64,000 nucleotides of DNA from Polaribacter batillariae. GTDB lineage: Bacteria; Bacteroidota; Bacteroidia; Flavobacteriales; Flavobacteriaceae. The stretch covers positions 3,206,501-3,270,500 of the forward strand of contig NZ_CP071795.1 of the NCBI RefSeq assembly GCF_017498485.1, given 5' to 3'. The position numbers and the translations under genes were made by a program. How positions within the stretch are numbered: the stretch's first letter is position 1; each line of letters opens with the position of its first letter. This document shows, one piece after another, positions 54,345 through 63,556 of the stretch. The notes below the pieces were generated by a model that searched no databases, was not told the origin of the DNA, and was given only the letters and a program-made list of their open reading frames with translations.

Positions 54345-54958
54345 AATGAAAGTTGTTTTTTTTTAGTGAATTGAAGCAAATTTAGAGCTGTATGTTTATA
54401 TTCGTTTAATTTCTCTATATAATCTTCATCGAGATCATATAAAGATAAGTAATAGTAAGCACCTTCGACAATAATAAATATTAAATCTGCTGTTTTTTTA
54501 GGATCATCTACATCAATTTCTCCGTTTTTTTTAGCATCTTCAATAACCTCACTTAGTAATAACCTTAAATTGTCGTGAAGTTTCCTGTAGGCTGTTTTAA
54601 TTTTTTTATTTCTAAAAATCAATGCAAATGAGCTATAAAAAACACTATCATCGATAAGTGCATTCCATTCTCTTGAAAATAAATTATCAACCAAGCGTAA
54701 TATTTGGGGTTCCCCTTTATTGTTTGTAGAACTGGCAGATAGGTAAATTTGTCTGTAGCGCTTTAAGATGTAATTGATAAGTTCGAAGATTAAATCGTCT
54801 TTAGAGTTAAAATAATGCAGTACTAAACTAGTGTTAACACCCATTTCTTTAGCAACTTTCGCTAAAGAAGCATTTTCCAACCCTTCTCTTTGAGCTACAG
54901 TATAAAAAGATTCTATAATTTCTTTTTGCCGTACATTTTTTAAACTTTTCCTTCCCAT
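54341..54958 (-). CDS. TetR/AcrR family transcriptional regulator
   Basis: 205 residues. The N-terminal helix-turn-helix is evident in IIESFYTVAQREGLENASLAKVAKEMGVNTSLVLHYFNSKDDLIFELINYIL; the helical C-terminal part (about 75-200) binds the ligand. Divergent from SusC with two good palindromes between them (55031 and 55078), so it most likely represses the SusC-SusD locus and itself. The ligand is unknown. SusCD systems are more often controlled by SusR, HTCS or ECF/anti-sigma regulators, making this arrangement less common. Confidence 0.9.
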   Translation of the reverse strand: MGRKSLKNVRQKEIIESFYTVAQREGLENASLAKVAKEMGVNTSLVLHYFNSKDDLIFELINYILKRYRQIYLSASSTNNKGEPQILRLVDNLFSREWNALIDDSVFYSSFALIFRNKKIKTAYRKLHDNLRLLLSEVIEDAKKNGEIDVDDPKKTADLIFIIVEGAYYYLSLYDLDEDYIEKLNEYKHTALNLLQFTKKKQLSF

Positions 54959-55030
54959 ATTTATATTACATTATATATAGAGCAAATTTAACTTTAACTT
55001 TACAAAAGTAACACTTTAATTTTAAATTGA

Positions 55031-55046
55031 TTGATTGTTCAATCAA
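55031..55046. promoter_or_regulatory. Candidate TetR operator
   Basis: TTGATTG-TT-CAATCAA: perfect 7-base arms around 2 bases, the size and style of TetR/AcrR family operators. It is 73 bases upstream of the TetR start and 127 bases before SusC. Confidence 0.6.
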
Positions 55047-55077
55047 AATATTTTTTACTATATTAGCCCAATATTAA

Positions 55078-55096
55078 TTAAACAAGTGTTGTTTAA
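55078..55096. promoter_or_regulatory. Second palindrome in the TetR-SusC gap
   Basis: TTAAACAA-GTG-TTGTTTAA: perfect 8-base arms. Sequence differs from the first palindrome, so it may be a separate regulator site or a fortuitous AT-rich dyad. Confidence 0.4.
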
Positions 55097-55172
55097 CTAT
55101 TTAATCAATAGAAATAAAACTGTTTGGTAGTATATAAAAACTAACATTAACTAATTAACCTTAATTTTTTTT

Positions 55173-58100
55173 ATGAAAAGAGCAACAAAATGTTACGTCT
55201 TCTTAAAAAGTGGAAACAGTATTAAAGTAATAAGTTTTTTATTGTTATTGCTTTTTGCTCATCAAGGGTGGGCACAATCAATTAAAATAACCGGTAGTGT
55301 TAAAGACGCCGAGACAAACGAGCCGTTACCTGGAGCCAGTGTTTTAATAAAAGGAACTACTACAGGAGTAGTTGCAGATTTTGATGGTAAATATGAAATT
55401 ATTGTTCCTTCCAAAAAATCGATACTCAGATTTTCATTTGTAAGTTTTTTAACCCAAGAAATTGTAGTGGGGGAAAAAACGAACATAAATGTTACTTTAC
55501 AACCAGATTCCCAAGCATTGGACGAAATAGTGGTAGTTGGTTATGGTACAAGAAAAAAAGCGAATTTAACAGGTGCAGTTCAAACAATTTCTGCAAAAGA
55601 ACTAGAGAATAGAGTTGTTGTAGATCCTTTAAAAGCTTTACAAGGTGCCTTACCAGGTTTAAATATTACCTATGGAAATGGAAGGCCAAATGAATTGGCA
55701 GATATTAACATTAGAGGATTTGAATCTCTGTCTGGAGGAGCTCCTTTAATTGTAATAGATGGAATTCCATCAGATATTAGACAGTTTACAGAGTTAAACC
55801 CCTCTGATATAGAAAGTGTAACCACCTTAATGGACGCTGCTTCTTCTGCAATTTATGGGGCAAGAGCATCTTTTGGGGTAGTATTGGTTACAACAAAAAG
55901 TGCAAAAAAAGGTAAATTAAGTGTTTCTTTTGATACCAATACATCGTATAGAAATGCTTTGCACGTTCCAGAATATATTTTAGACCCATACACTGTTCAA
56001 GAAAACCGTGTTACTGGTGCTGGAGGGTGGTATGATTTAAGAAGTGTTTGGGGAAACAGTAGTTGGGATTTGTTAAGAAAATTAAGCGACGAAGGAACTG
56101 AAGTAATTGTAAACCCAGACAATACGAATAGATATTTATATGCAGGAAGAACAGAATGGTACAAGGAAGCAATAAATAAGAATGCTGCTTCTACAATATA
56201 CAATTTATCATTATCTGGAAGTAACGATAAGGTAAGTTATTTTATGTCAGGAGGTGTATCTTCTACGGATGGTGCTTTTAAATATGGAAAAGATACTTTC
56301 GATAAGTACAACTTAAGAACAAAGCTAGATTTTAAAGCTTCAGACTGGTTAACGATTTCCAATAATTCATCATTTGTTTTAGATGAATACGATGAACCAT
56401 CTCAAGGTTTTAATTTTAATGGACTTCGAAATCAACCTACAACAGATGTTATTAGGAATCCTGATGGATCATGGACGCAATCAGGAGCAAGTATCTTTGG
56501 TCGTTCTTCTGAAGGAGGGCGTGCAACAACATCAAACTCAAGATTTTCGACCTTTTTTACAGTAAAAGGATCTTTTTGGGAAGATTTATTAACTGTAACA
56601 GCTAGGGCGAGTTATATGAAAAGAGATAGAATGTACGGTAGATATTCACTTCCTGTTAGTTACAACAATGGGCCAAACAGTGGTGGGGTTTTAGGAGCCT
56701 TAACAGTAGCAAGACGTGAAGCAATACAAACAGTACAAAATGTTTATGATGTTTTTGCAGATCTTAAAAAAAGTTTTGGTAATCATAATTTACATTTATT
56801 AGTAGGGTACAATCAAGAATATCGTTCTCAGGTTCGGTTTTTTGCAGAGCGTAGAGATTTAATAAGTACAAGTGTGCCAAGTCTCGAATTAGCAACTGGA
56901 GATCGTGATGTTGAAGAAGAAATTTGGGATTGGGCAACTCGAAGCGGATTTGGTAGATTTCTTTACGATTACAAAGGTAAATATTTATTGGAGTTAAATG
57001 GAAGGTATGATGGAACTTCAAGGTTTTCAAAAAACGATCGTTTTGGTTTTTTTCCTTCTGTTTCCATTGCTTGGAATATTGCTAAGGAAGATTTCTTTAA
57101 AGACATAGCGGGTGAATATATAAGTAGTTTAAAACCTAGGTTTTCCTATGGTTCTCTGGGGAACCAAGATGTAGATTCTTACGCGTATTTAGCATCGATG
57201 TCATCTAGAGAAACAACTACTATTATTGGAGGAAATCAACAAACTACATTGCTTTCTCCAGGCCTTGTTTCAGGTTCGTTAACTTGGGAAACAGTAAGAT
57301 CAACAAATTTTGGTTTAGATTTTGGTTTTTTTAACAATCGATTAACGGGAATTGCAAATTATTACGAAAGAGAAACCCTAGATATGTTAACAAAATCGAA
57401 GCAATTACCAGGAGTATTAGGAACTTCTGAACCGCAACAAAATGCAGCAGATTTAGTAACTAAAGGTTGGGATTTTTCTTTAAGATGGAGAGATGGATTT
57501 GAGATGAAAGGATCAAGATTTAATTATAATTTTGGTGTTGTTCTTGCAGACAGTCGTTCTTGGATTACCGAATTCGATAACCCTAATGGTAATTTAAACG
57601 ATTATTACGTAGGATACGAAATAGGTACCATATTTGGGTTTGAATCAGATGGGCTATTTCAATCAGAAGAAGAAATTGCAAATCATGCAAATCAATCAAA
57701 TTACTGGTCTTACCCAGATAAAACTCCTCCAGCACCTGGTGATATAAAATTTAAAGACTTAAATGGTGATGGTGTTATAAGAGGAGCATTAACTATAAAC
57801 GATCTGCAAGATGAACGAATAATTGGAAATAGAAGATCTAGATATACAATTGGTGTAAATTATGGAGCTAATTGGAAAGGATTTGATTTTAGTATGTTTT
57901 GGCAAGGTGTTTTAAAAAGAGATTGGTATCCTGGAGGACTCGATTTTTGGGGATTACGTACAAGTCCTTGGAGTAACTTACAAAAATACAACCATAATAA
58001 TACCTGGACACCAGAAACACCAGATGCTTACTTACCAAGAGTAAAAGGGTATGCAGCTTCAAACTTTAGTGGAGCAGAGATTTTACAAGAAAATACAAGA

Positions 58101-58328
58101 TACCTTCAAAATGCATGGTATATGCGCTTAAAGAATGTAACAGTAGGTTATACCTTACCTGAAAATTTCAATAAAAAAATGGGTATTGATAGATTAAGGC
58201 TCTATTTATCGGGAGAAAACTTAGCGACGTTTACGGGATTAAAAAACCCGAATATCGATCCAGAAACACTTAATACTGGTTATCCAATGCAGAGTTTGTT
58301 TGCATTTGGTTTGAATCTAAATTTTTAA
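55173..58328 (+). CDS. SusC/RagA-type TonB-linked outer-membrane transporter
   Basis: 1051 residues. Signal peptide to about residue 34 (LLFAHQGWAQ), carboxypeptidase-like domain (ITGSVKDAETNEPLPGASVLIKGTTTGVVADFDGKYEI), TonB box region LDEIVVVGYGTRKKANLTGAV, plug (LQGALPGLNITYGNGRPNELADINIRGFESLSGGAPLIVIDG) and 22-strand barrel ending in ALNLNF-like aromatic terminus (FAFGLNLNF). Imports ligand captured by the SusD partner, energised by TonB-ExbBD. First gene of a five-gene locus that continues with SusD, a lipoprotein and two phosphoesterases. Confidence 0.95.
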   Translation: MKRATKCYVFLKSGNSIKVISFLLLLLFAHQGWAQSIKITGSVKDAETNEPLPGASVLIKGTTTGVVADFDGKYEIIVPSKKSILRFSFVSFLTQEIVVGEKTNINVTLQPDSQALDEIVVVGYGTRKKANLTGAVQTISAKELENRVVVDPLKALQGALPGLNITYGNGRPNELADINIRGFESLSGGAPLIVIDGIPSDIRQFTELNPSDIESVTTLMDAASSAIYGARASFGVVLVTTKSAKKGKLSVSFDTNTSYRNALHVPEYILDPYTVQENRVTGAGGWYDLRSVWGNSSWDLLRKLSDEGTEVIVNPDNTNRYLYAGRTEWYKEAINKNAASTIYNLSLSGSNDKVSYFMSGGVSSTDGAFKYGKDTFDKYNLRTKLDFKASDWLTISNNSSFVLDEYDEPSQGFNFNGLRNQPTTDVIRNPDGSWTQSGASIFGRSSEGGRATTSNSRFSTFFTVKGSFWEDLLTVTARASYMKRDRMYGRYSLPVSYNNGPNSGGVLGALTVARREAIQTVQNVYDVFADLKKSFGNHNLHLLVGYNQEYRSQVRFFAERRDLISTSVPSLELATGDRDVEEEIWDWATRSGFGRFLYDYKGKYLLELNGRYDGTSRFSKNDRFGFFPSVSIAWNIAKEDFFKDIAGEYISSLKPRFSYGSLGNQDVDSYAYLASMSSRETTTIIGGNQQTTLLSPGLVSGSLTWETVRSTNFGLDFGFFNNRLTGIANYYERETLDMLTKSKQLPGVLGTSEPQQNAADLVTKGWDFSLRWRDGFEMKGSRFNYNFGVVLADSRSWITEFDNPNGNLNDYYVGYEIGTIFGFESDGLFQSEEEIANHANQSNYWSYPDKTPPAPGDIKFKDLNGDGVIRGALTINDLQDERIIGNRRSRYTIGVNYGANWKGFDFSMFWQGVLKRDWYPGGLDFWGLRTSPWSNLQKYNHNNTWTPETPDAYLPRVKGYAASNFSGAEILQENTRYLQNAWYMRLKNVTVGYTLPENFNKKMGIDRLRLYLSGENLATFTGLKNPNIDPETLNTGYPMQSLFAFGLNLNF

Positions 58329-58340
58329 ATTAAATACAAA

Positions 58341-60086
58341 ATGAAAACAATATATTTTACATTTTTAGTTCTTCTTTTAGTCTCATGTAATGACGACTAT
58401 TTGGAAAGATTTCCTCAAACGGAAATTAGTGAAAAAAACTTTTTCAATAATGTCTCTGATTTAGAAACATATAGCTATCAATTTTATGATTACCTAGGAG
58501 CAAGTTTTTGGGACAGACCCTCAGACAATACAACTGTTGAAAAAGGCGCTATTAGACGCTTAATGTTAGGTAATGTAACTGCCGATAACTCAAGTGGATG
58601 GGGTAAAAATAATTGGAGCAGATTAAGATCTATAAATTTCTTTTTAGATAATTTTGAAAAAGCACAAGGCAACCAAGAAGATATTAATAAATTCGCAGCA
58701 ATGGGCTACTTTTCTAGAGCTATGTTCTATATTAACAAAGTTCAAACCTTTAGTGATGTTCCTTGGTATGGTACTGTATTAAATACAAATAGTGAAGAAT
58801 TGTATAAACCAAGAGATACCAGAGAATTTGTTGTAGAGAAAATTATAGCCGATTTAGAATTTGCGACAACAAACCTTAAAAGCGAAGGAGATAAAACAAT
58901 TTTATCAAAATGGGCAGCATACGCACAATTAGCACGTTTTTGTTTATATGAAGGTACGTACAGGCAATATCATGCAGGAGAACAAGATTTAAATGTTACG
59001 ACACCTCCAAAATATTTTTACGATAAAGCAATAGAAGCTGCAAATGCAATAATAAATTCAAATGAGTTTTCGATCCAATCGGGTAATTATGGAGATTTAT
59101 TTAACGGAGTAATAGATTTAGCGGGCAGCCCTGAAACTATTATGTATCTAGACTACGAAGACGATAAAAGAGAACATGGTGCAGAGTTAGTGTTAGATTA
59201 TGAAAATGGAGTAAGTCGATCGATGGCAGATTCGTATTTAAAATTAGATGGTACCTTTATGACATCTACAGACACCGAAACATTAGAAATAAATGATGCA
59301 TTTACAGGAAGAGACCCTAGAATGGTGCAATCACTTTTCTATCCAGGTTATATTGTACCAACAGACACCAACCCATATAAACTACCAATTGGTAAAACAG
59401 GTGGCTATGCGCAAATTAAGTTTATGCCTAATGAAAGAGATACCCATTGGGATGGTTTTGCAACCGTTCATACAGACCTTCCTTTATACAGGTATGCAGA
59501 AGTACTGTTAATTTATGCAGAAGCAAAAGCAGAACTAGGTGAGTTAACGCAAAGCGATTTAGATAAATCTATAAATAAACTTCGTTCTAGAGTAGGAGTG
59601 GCACCATTAAAAATAAACCCTCCAATAGATCCTTCACAAGAAGCTTTATATCCAAATGTTTCTTCATCACAAAAAGCAGAAATTTTAGAGGTTAGAAGAG
59701 AAAGAAGAGTCGAATTATTTGGAGAAGGACATCGTTATACAGATATGATGCGTTGGAAAGTAGGAAAGATTTTTGAAAAACCACAAAGAGGAATTTATGT
59801 TCCACCTTCAGGTTTGGTTGATATTACAGGAGATGGTGTTGCAGATTATTTTATTAGTGACGATGGATCAAATGATCCAGGAAATTTACCAAGTGGAATA
59901 ACTAGATTAATTACTAGCGAAGATACTGTTCCTATTTTTCTTGAGTTTGGAAAATCTGGACACATAATGTTCAAATTAGAACAAACAAGTATTGGTACAT
60001 TTGTGGAGCCAAAGTATTACTATAGACCAATACCAACAAATGAAGTTCTCGTAAATCCAGAATTAAAACAAATATTTGGTTGGTAA
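58341..60086 (+). CDS. SusD/RagB family surface lipoprotein
   Basis: 581 residues. Lipoprotein signal ends at Cys16 (LLLVSCNDDYLERFPQTEIS). The SusD fold is visible in LRSINFFLDNFEKAQGNQ, AMGYFSRAMFYINKVQTFSDVPWY and the C-terminal LPLYRYAEVLLIYAEAKAELGELTQSDLDKSINKLRSRVG and ILEVRRERRVELFGEGHRYTDMMRWKVG. It forms the lid over the SusC barrel and binds the nutrient. 12 bases after SusC. The ligand is not deducible from sequence alone. Confidence 0.95.
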   Translation: MKTIYFTFLVLLLVSCNDDYLERFPQTEISEKNFFNNVSDLETYSYQFYDYLGASFWDRPSDNTTVEKGAIRRLMLGNVTADNSSGWGKNNWSRLRSINFFLDNFEKAQGNQEDINKFAAMGYFSRAMFYINKVQTFSDVPWYGTVLNTNSEELYKPRDTREFVVEKIIADLEFATTNLKSEGDKTILSKWAAYAQLARFCLYEGTYRQYHAGEQDLNVTTPPKYFYDKAIEAANAIINSNEFSIQSGNYGDLFNGVIDLAGSPETIMYLDYEDDKREHGAELVLDYENGVSRSMADSYLKLDGTFMTSTDTETLEINDAFTGRDPRMVQSLFYPGYIVPTDTNPYKLPIGKTGGYAQIKFMPNERDTHWDGFATVHTDLPLYRYAEVLLIYAEAKAELGELTQSDLDKSINKLRSRVGVAPLKINPPIDPSQEALYPNVSSSQKAEILEVRRERRVELFGEGHRYTDMMRWKVGKIFEKPQRGIYVPPSGLVDITGDGVADYFISDDGSNDPGNLPSGITRLITSEDTVPIFLEFGKSGHIMFKLEQTSIGTFVEPKYYYRPIPTNEVLVNPELKQIFGW

Positions 60087-60139
60087 TTTTCATTTTATAA
60101 ATAAATAGCCGTGTATAAAAATAAAAAATATATAAAATC

Positions 60140-60919
60140 ATGAGAAAAATTTCTAAAATAAGTTTATTTGCTATTTTTTTCGCTGTAAGTTGTATGCAGC
60201 CAGAAAAAATAGATGTTGATGTTGTACCAAACCTTGCTAATATTACAGAAGTAATGGTTGGTTCTATGAGTGAGACAGGTGCATTTAGCCCTATTACAGT
60301 TTCTTTAAATGAAATTGATACCGAGAAACATACCATAAAAATGTATCTAGAAACATTTGCTTCTATTGAAAATGTATGGGCAAGTGTGCGATTAGAGACA
60401 GGGTGTAGTATTGAGCCTTTAAATGGGTCACCAGAATTTGGAGGAGTTGGTAATTTTTTATCAAGCTCGTACAGAGTTACAGCACCATCAGGAGCTACTG
60501 CAGATTGGACAATATCTATAGAACAAGACCCTAATATGCCAGATATTAGTTGTTTAACAGATTTTTGGTCTGGAACCGGAGTTAATGGAGCCGATACTAT
60601 ATTTCCAAGTTACAGCCCATCAACAGTTACTGCAGTGCAAACAGATTGTACGCATGTTACTTTAACATTTGAGTTTTGGGGAAGTTCAACTCCAGAAGTG
60701 GTTTTTGAACTTGAATTAGGGGAACCAGATTCATCAGACTTTACAGGTTCTATTACTCTTTTGAATGACGTGTCATTCGAATCATTTGGTTATAATTGTA
60801 AATATACTGCTGGTCCCGCAGGAACTTACGATTTAAATACATTTACATTAAACGTAGATCCAGTTTTTGAAGGATATGGAGGAAGAACATCCTATCCATT
60901 TAAATTTTCAAAAAATTAA
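60140..60919 (+). CDS. Lipoprotein of a SusCD locus, unknown ligand
   Basis: 259 residues. Lipoprotein signal ends at Cys18 (IFFAVSCMQPEK). Two beta-rich parts: an N-terminal DUF5018-like half (ITEVMVGSMSETGAFSPITVSLNEIDTEKHTIKMYL...SSSYRVTAPSGATADWTISIEQD) and a C-terminal half with paired cysteines (CLTDFW, DCTHVT, NCKYT). It occupies the place of a SusE/F-like surface binding protein. Family unrecognised with certainty; binding role inferred from position. Confidence 0.7.
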   Translation: MRKISKISLFAIFFAVSCMQPEKIDVDVVPNLANITEVMVGSMSETGAFSPITVSLNEIDTEKHTIKMYLETFASIENVWASVRLETGCSIEPLNGSPEFGGVGNFLSSSYRVTAPSGATADWTISIEQDPNMPDISCLTDFWSGTGVNGADTIFPSYSPSTVTAVQTDCTHVTLTFEFWGSSTPEVVFELELGEPDSSDFTGSITLLNDVSFESFGYNCKYTAGPAGTYDLNTFTLNVDPVFEGYGGRTSYPFKFSKN

Positions 60920-60988
60920 TATTTAATAATAAATAAAAATGTTAAATCATAAAATATAATTTTTGTTTGAGTTAATTTGATTTGAGTA

Positions 60989-61019
60989 AGAAGAGAAAGG
61001 TATAATGTCTTTCTCTTCT
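60989..61019 (+). promoter_or_regulatory. Perfect 11-bp hairpin between lipoprotein and phosphodiesterase genes
   Basis: AGAAGAGAAAG (60989-60999) pairs with CTTTCTCTTCT (61009-61019), loop of nine bases, with no good T tail. It may slow transcription or protect the upstream mRNA so that SusCD is expressed more than the phosphatases; a weak terminator is the alternative. Confidence 0.5.
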
Positions 61020-61078
61020 ACTTTAATAATCAATTATAACTTGCCAAATTCTTATTATATTAAATGATTTAATTAAAG

Positions 61079-62311
61079 ATGAATAAGATATTTTATATTT
61101 TTTTAATTGCATTTAGCATTCAAATTAGTAATGCTCAAAATAACGAAAAAAAAGTACTTTTTGTAATTGTTGATGGCATTTCTGCAGATGTTATCGAAAA
61201 AATACCTACTCCAAATTTAGATATTATTGCCAAAGAAGGTAGTTATACACGTGCATATGTTGGAGGATTAAAAGATGGGTATTCTAAAACCCCAACGATC
61301 TCAGCAGTCGGCTATAATAGTCTGCTAACAGGTACTTGGGCTAACAAACACAACGTTTGGGGAAATGGGATTGTGGCTCCTAATTACAAATATTGGACTA
61401 TTTTTAGATTTGCAAAAGAGCTGCATATTCCAGATTTAAAAACCGCTATTTTTTCTACTTGGTTAGACAATCGTACCAAATTAGTTGGCGAAAATCTTCC
61501 TGCTACAGGAAACCTACAACTAGATTATCATTTTGATGGTTTTGAAAAAGATACCTTAAACTTTCCTCATGATAAAGAAAGGATGTTTATTCATAAAATA
61601 GATGAACACGTGGTAAAAGAAGCATCAGCATATATTAAAAAAAAATCACCAGATCTCTCTTGGGTATATTTAGAATATACAGACGATATGGGACATAGAT
61701 TTGGCGACAGCGAGCAATTTTACAATGCTGTAAAAATTATGGATAAACAGATAGGTAGTTTGTGGAATGCGTTAAAATATAGAGAGAAATCGCATAACGA
61801 GAACTGGGAAATTTTTATTACAACCGACCATGGAAGAAATCGTAAAACAGGAAAAGGACATGGAGGACAAAGCGATAGAGAACGACTTACTTGGATTGTT
61901 ACAAATGCAAAAACAAACTCTTATTTTAAAACAAAAGAACCAGCAATTGTAGATATAATGCCTACAATTCTACGCAGTCTTAACCTTAAACCCAAAAAAG
62001 AACAACTTTGGGAAATAGATGGGGTTCCATTAACAGGAAAAGTATCCATTGCAAATGCTACAGCAAATCTTAAAAACAATAAATTACAGGTTAATTGGGA
62101 AGTGCTAAATAAAAAAGGGAAAGTAAAGGTGTATATAGCAACTACAAATAATTTCTCTAAAGGTAAAAAAGATCAATATATACTGATGAAAAATATCAAA
62201 ACTAGGAAAAAAGAAGTGATAATCGATGTCTCAAAATTTAAATCATCTTTTTATAAAGTTGTTTTAGAAGGAAAATACAATACCATTAACACTTGGGTAA
62301 TTAATAAATAA
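61079..62311 (+). CDS. AlkP-superfamily phosphodiesterase/nucleotide pyrophosphatase-like enzyme
   Basis: 410 residues. Signal peptide (FLIAFSIQISNAQ). Metal sites of the type I phosphodiesterase family: VIVDGIS (first Asp), KTPTISAVGYNSLLTG (nucleophile Thr or Ser region), LEYTDDMGHRFGD (Asp and His), TTDHGRN (Asp-His pair) and KGHGGQS (last His). Predicted to cleave phosphodiester or phosphomonoester bonds in the periplasm or at the surface. The C-terminal about 80 residues form a beta domain. Near, and co-directional with, the metallophosphoesterase gene (12 bases apart). Confidence 0.85.
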   Translation: MNKIFYIFLIAFSIQISNAQNNEKKVLFVIVDGISADVIEKIPTPNLDIIAKEGSYTRAYVGGLKDGYSKTPTISAVGYNSLLTGTWANKHNVWGNGIVAPNYKYWTIFRFAKELHIPDLKTAIFSTWLDNRTKLVGENLPATGNLQLDYHFDGFEKDTLNFPHDKERMFIHKIDEHVVKEASAYIKKKSPDLSWVYLEYTDDMGHRFGDSEQFYNAVKIMDKQIGSLWNALKYREKSHNENWEIFITTDHGRNRKTGKGHGGQSDRERLTWIVTNAKTNSYFKTKEPAIVDIMPTILRSLNLKPKKEQLWEIDGVPLTGKVSIANATANLKNNKLQVNWEVLNKKGKVKVYIATTNNFSKGKKDQYILMKNIKTRKKEVIIDVSKFKSSFYKVVLEGKYNTINTWVINK

Positions 62312-62323
62312 CATTTAATAAGC

Positions 62324-63250
62324 ATGAAAGAAGTTCAAAATTCTAAAAGAAGGGAGTTTATAAAAAAAATCGGATTGGTTGCAGGTGCCTCAGCAATAGC
62401 TCCCATAACATTGTCGGCTCAAAACAACACGACTAAAAGTAGCAAAAAAAAGGTGCTTAGAGTTGCACATGTCACAGATATTCACATGTCAGATGGTAAT
62501 GATGCGCCCAATCGTTTTAAAAAGTGTATAGCAGACGTAAAAAAACACAACGTCGATTTTTTTCTAAATGGAGGAGATACAATTATGGCTGCAGACTATG
62601 GAGACATTACTCGCGAAAGAGTATTAGAGCAGTGGAAACTTTGGGACGAATTAAAACAAGAATTCAAAGAATACGAAATGTACAGTTGCTTAGGCAATCA
62701 CGATATGTGGTGGGCAGCTCCAGATAAAAAAGATTCAATGTATGGAAAAGACTATGTAATTAAAAGAATGGAAATGCAAAGCAGGTATTATAGCTTTTTT
62801 AAAAACGGATGGTATTTTATAGTGCTAGACAGTAATAATTCTAGAGCAGGTTCCTTAGATAAAGAACAGCGTGCTTGGTTAGAAAATGAATTAAGCAAAA
62901 TGCCAAAAGATGCTTCAGTATTAGTAATGAGCCATTACCCGATCTTGGCTGTAAGCACCATTCCTTATGGAGGTAGTCATACAGATAGTAAATACATTAT
63001 GAAGTTATTTTATAAACATCCAAACAAAAAAATACATTGCATTAGTGGTCATATGCATTTGTTAGATACAGCCATTTATAATAACGTAAATTACTACTGC
63101 AATGGTTCTATGAGTGGTTATTGGTGGGGAGAAGGAGATAAAGATTCTGCAGGCAAATATTGGTATCACGAAACGCCTCCTGGATATTCTATTATCGATT
63201 TCTTCGACGATGGATCTATAAATAACATCTATTATCCACATCCTTATTAA
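62324..63250 (+). CDS. Tat-exported metallophosphoesterase
   Basis: 308 residues. The N-terminus SKRREFIKKIGLVAGASAIAPITLSAQ is a twin-arginine signal, implying export in folded form with metals. Calcineurin-like motifs in order: HVTDIHMSDG, NGGDTIM, CLGNHDMW, VMSHYPILA and CISGHMHLLD give the full two-metal site. Removes phosphate from an ester substrate of unknown type. Last gene of the SusCD-phosphoesterase locus. Confidence 0.9.
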   Translation: MKEVQNSKRREFIKKIGLVAGASAIAPITLSAQNNTTKSSKKKVLRVAHVTDIHMSDGNDAPNRFKKCIADVKKHNVDFFLNGGDTIMAADYGDITRERVLEQWKLWDELKQEFKEYEMYSCLGNHDMWWAAPDKKDSMYGKDYVIKRMEMQSRYYSFFKNGWYFIVLDSNNSRAGSLDKEQRAWLENELSKMPKDASVLVMSHYPILAVSTIPYGGSHTDSKYIMKLFYKHPNKKIHCISGHMHLLDTAIYNNVNYYCNGSMSGYWWGEGDKDSAGKYWYHETPPGYSIIDFFDDGSINNIYYPHPY

Positions 63251-63464
63251 TCTAATACCCGTTATTGTTTGAAATTACTGGAAAAGAAATGGATAATTTT
63301 TTTCTTTATATAAACAAGAAAACGAAAGCATAGCCTTAGCTACGGTTTTTTTTATTCTGAAATAGAAAGGAAAAAAAGGCGATTTATTACAGGATTTTCA
63401 AATGATAAATGGTATAAAAACATAACTTTAGAAGAAACCTTAGAGGTCATTTACAAATCAAGAT
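63251..63464 (+). pseudogene. Decayed gene fragment
   Basis: This gap contains only a short readable end, RKKRRFITGFSNDKWYKNI followed by TLEETLEVIYKSR and a TAA stop at about 63464, with stops or missing starts upstream. It looks like the C-terminus of a lost gene. The opening (GTTATTGTTTGAAATTACTG) resembles the bases just before the IS982 insertion (33130-33160). Family not recognised. Confidence 0.4.
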
Positions 63465-63465
63465 A

Positions 63466-63498
63466 AAAATCCTATACATCCTGTAAAGGATTTTTTTT
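63466..63498 (+). terminator. Rho-independent terminator before the UDP-glucose dehydrogenase gene
   Basis: AAATCCT.TACA pairs with TGTA.AGGATTT and has a T8 tail. It ends the decayed fragment or the upstream phosphoesterase transcript. Confidence 0.7.
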
Positions 63499-63556
63499 AT
63501 TTAAACAATGTTCACTTTTTTTGTAACTTCGCTTGTTTTAATTTTAAAAGCATATA

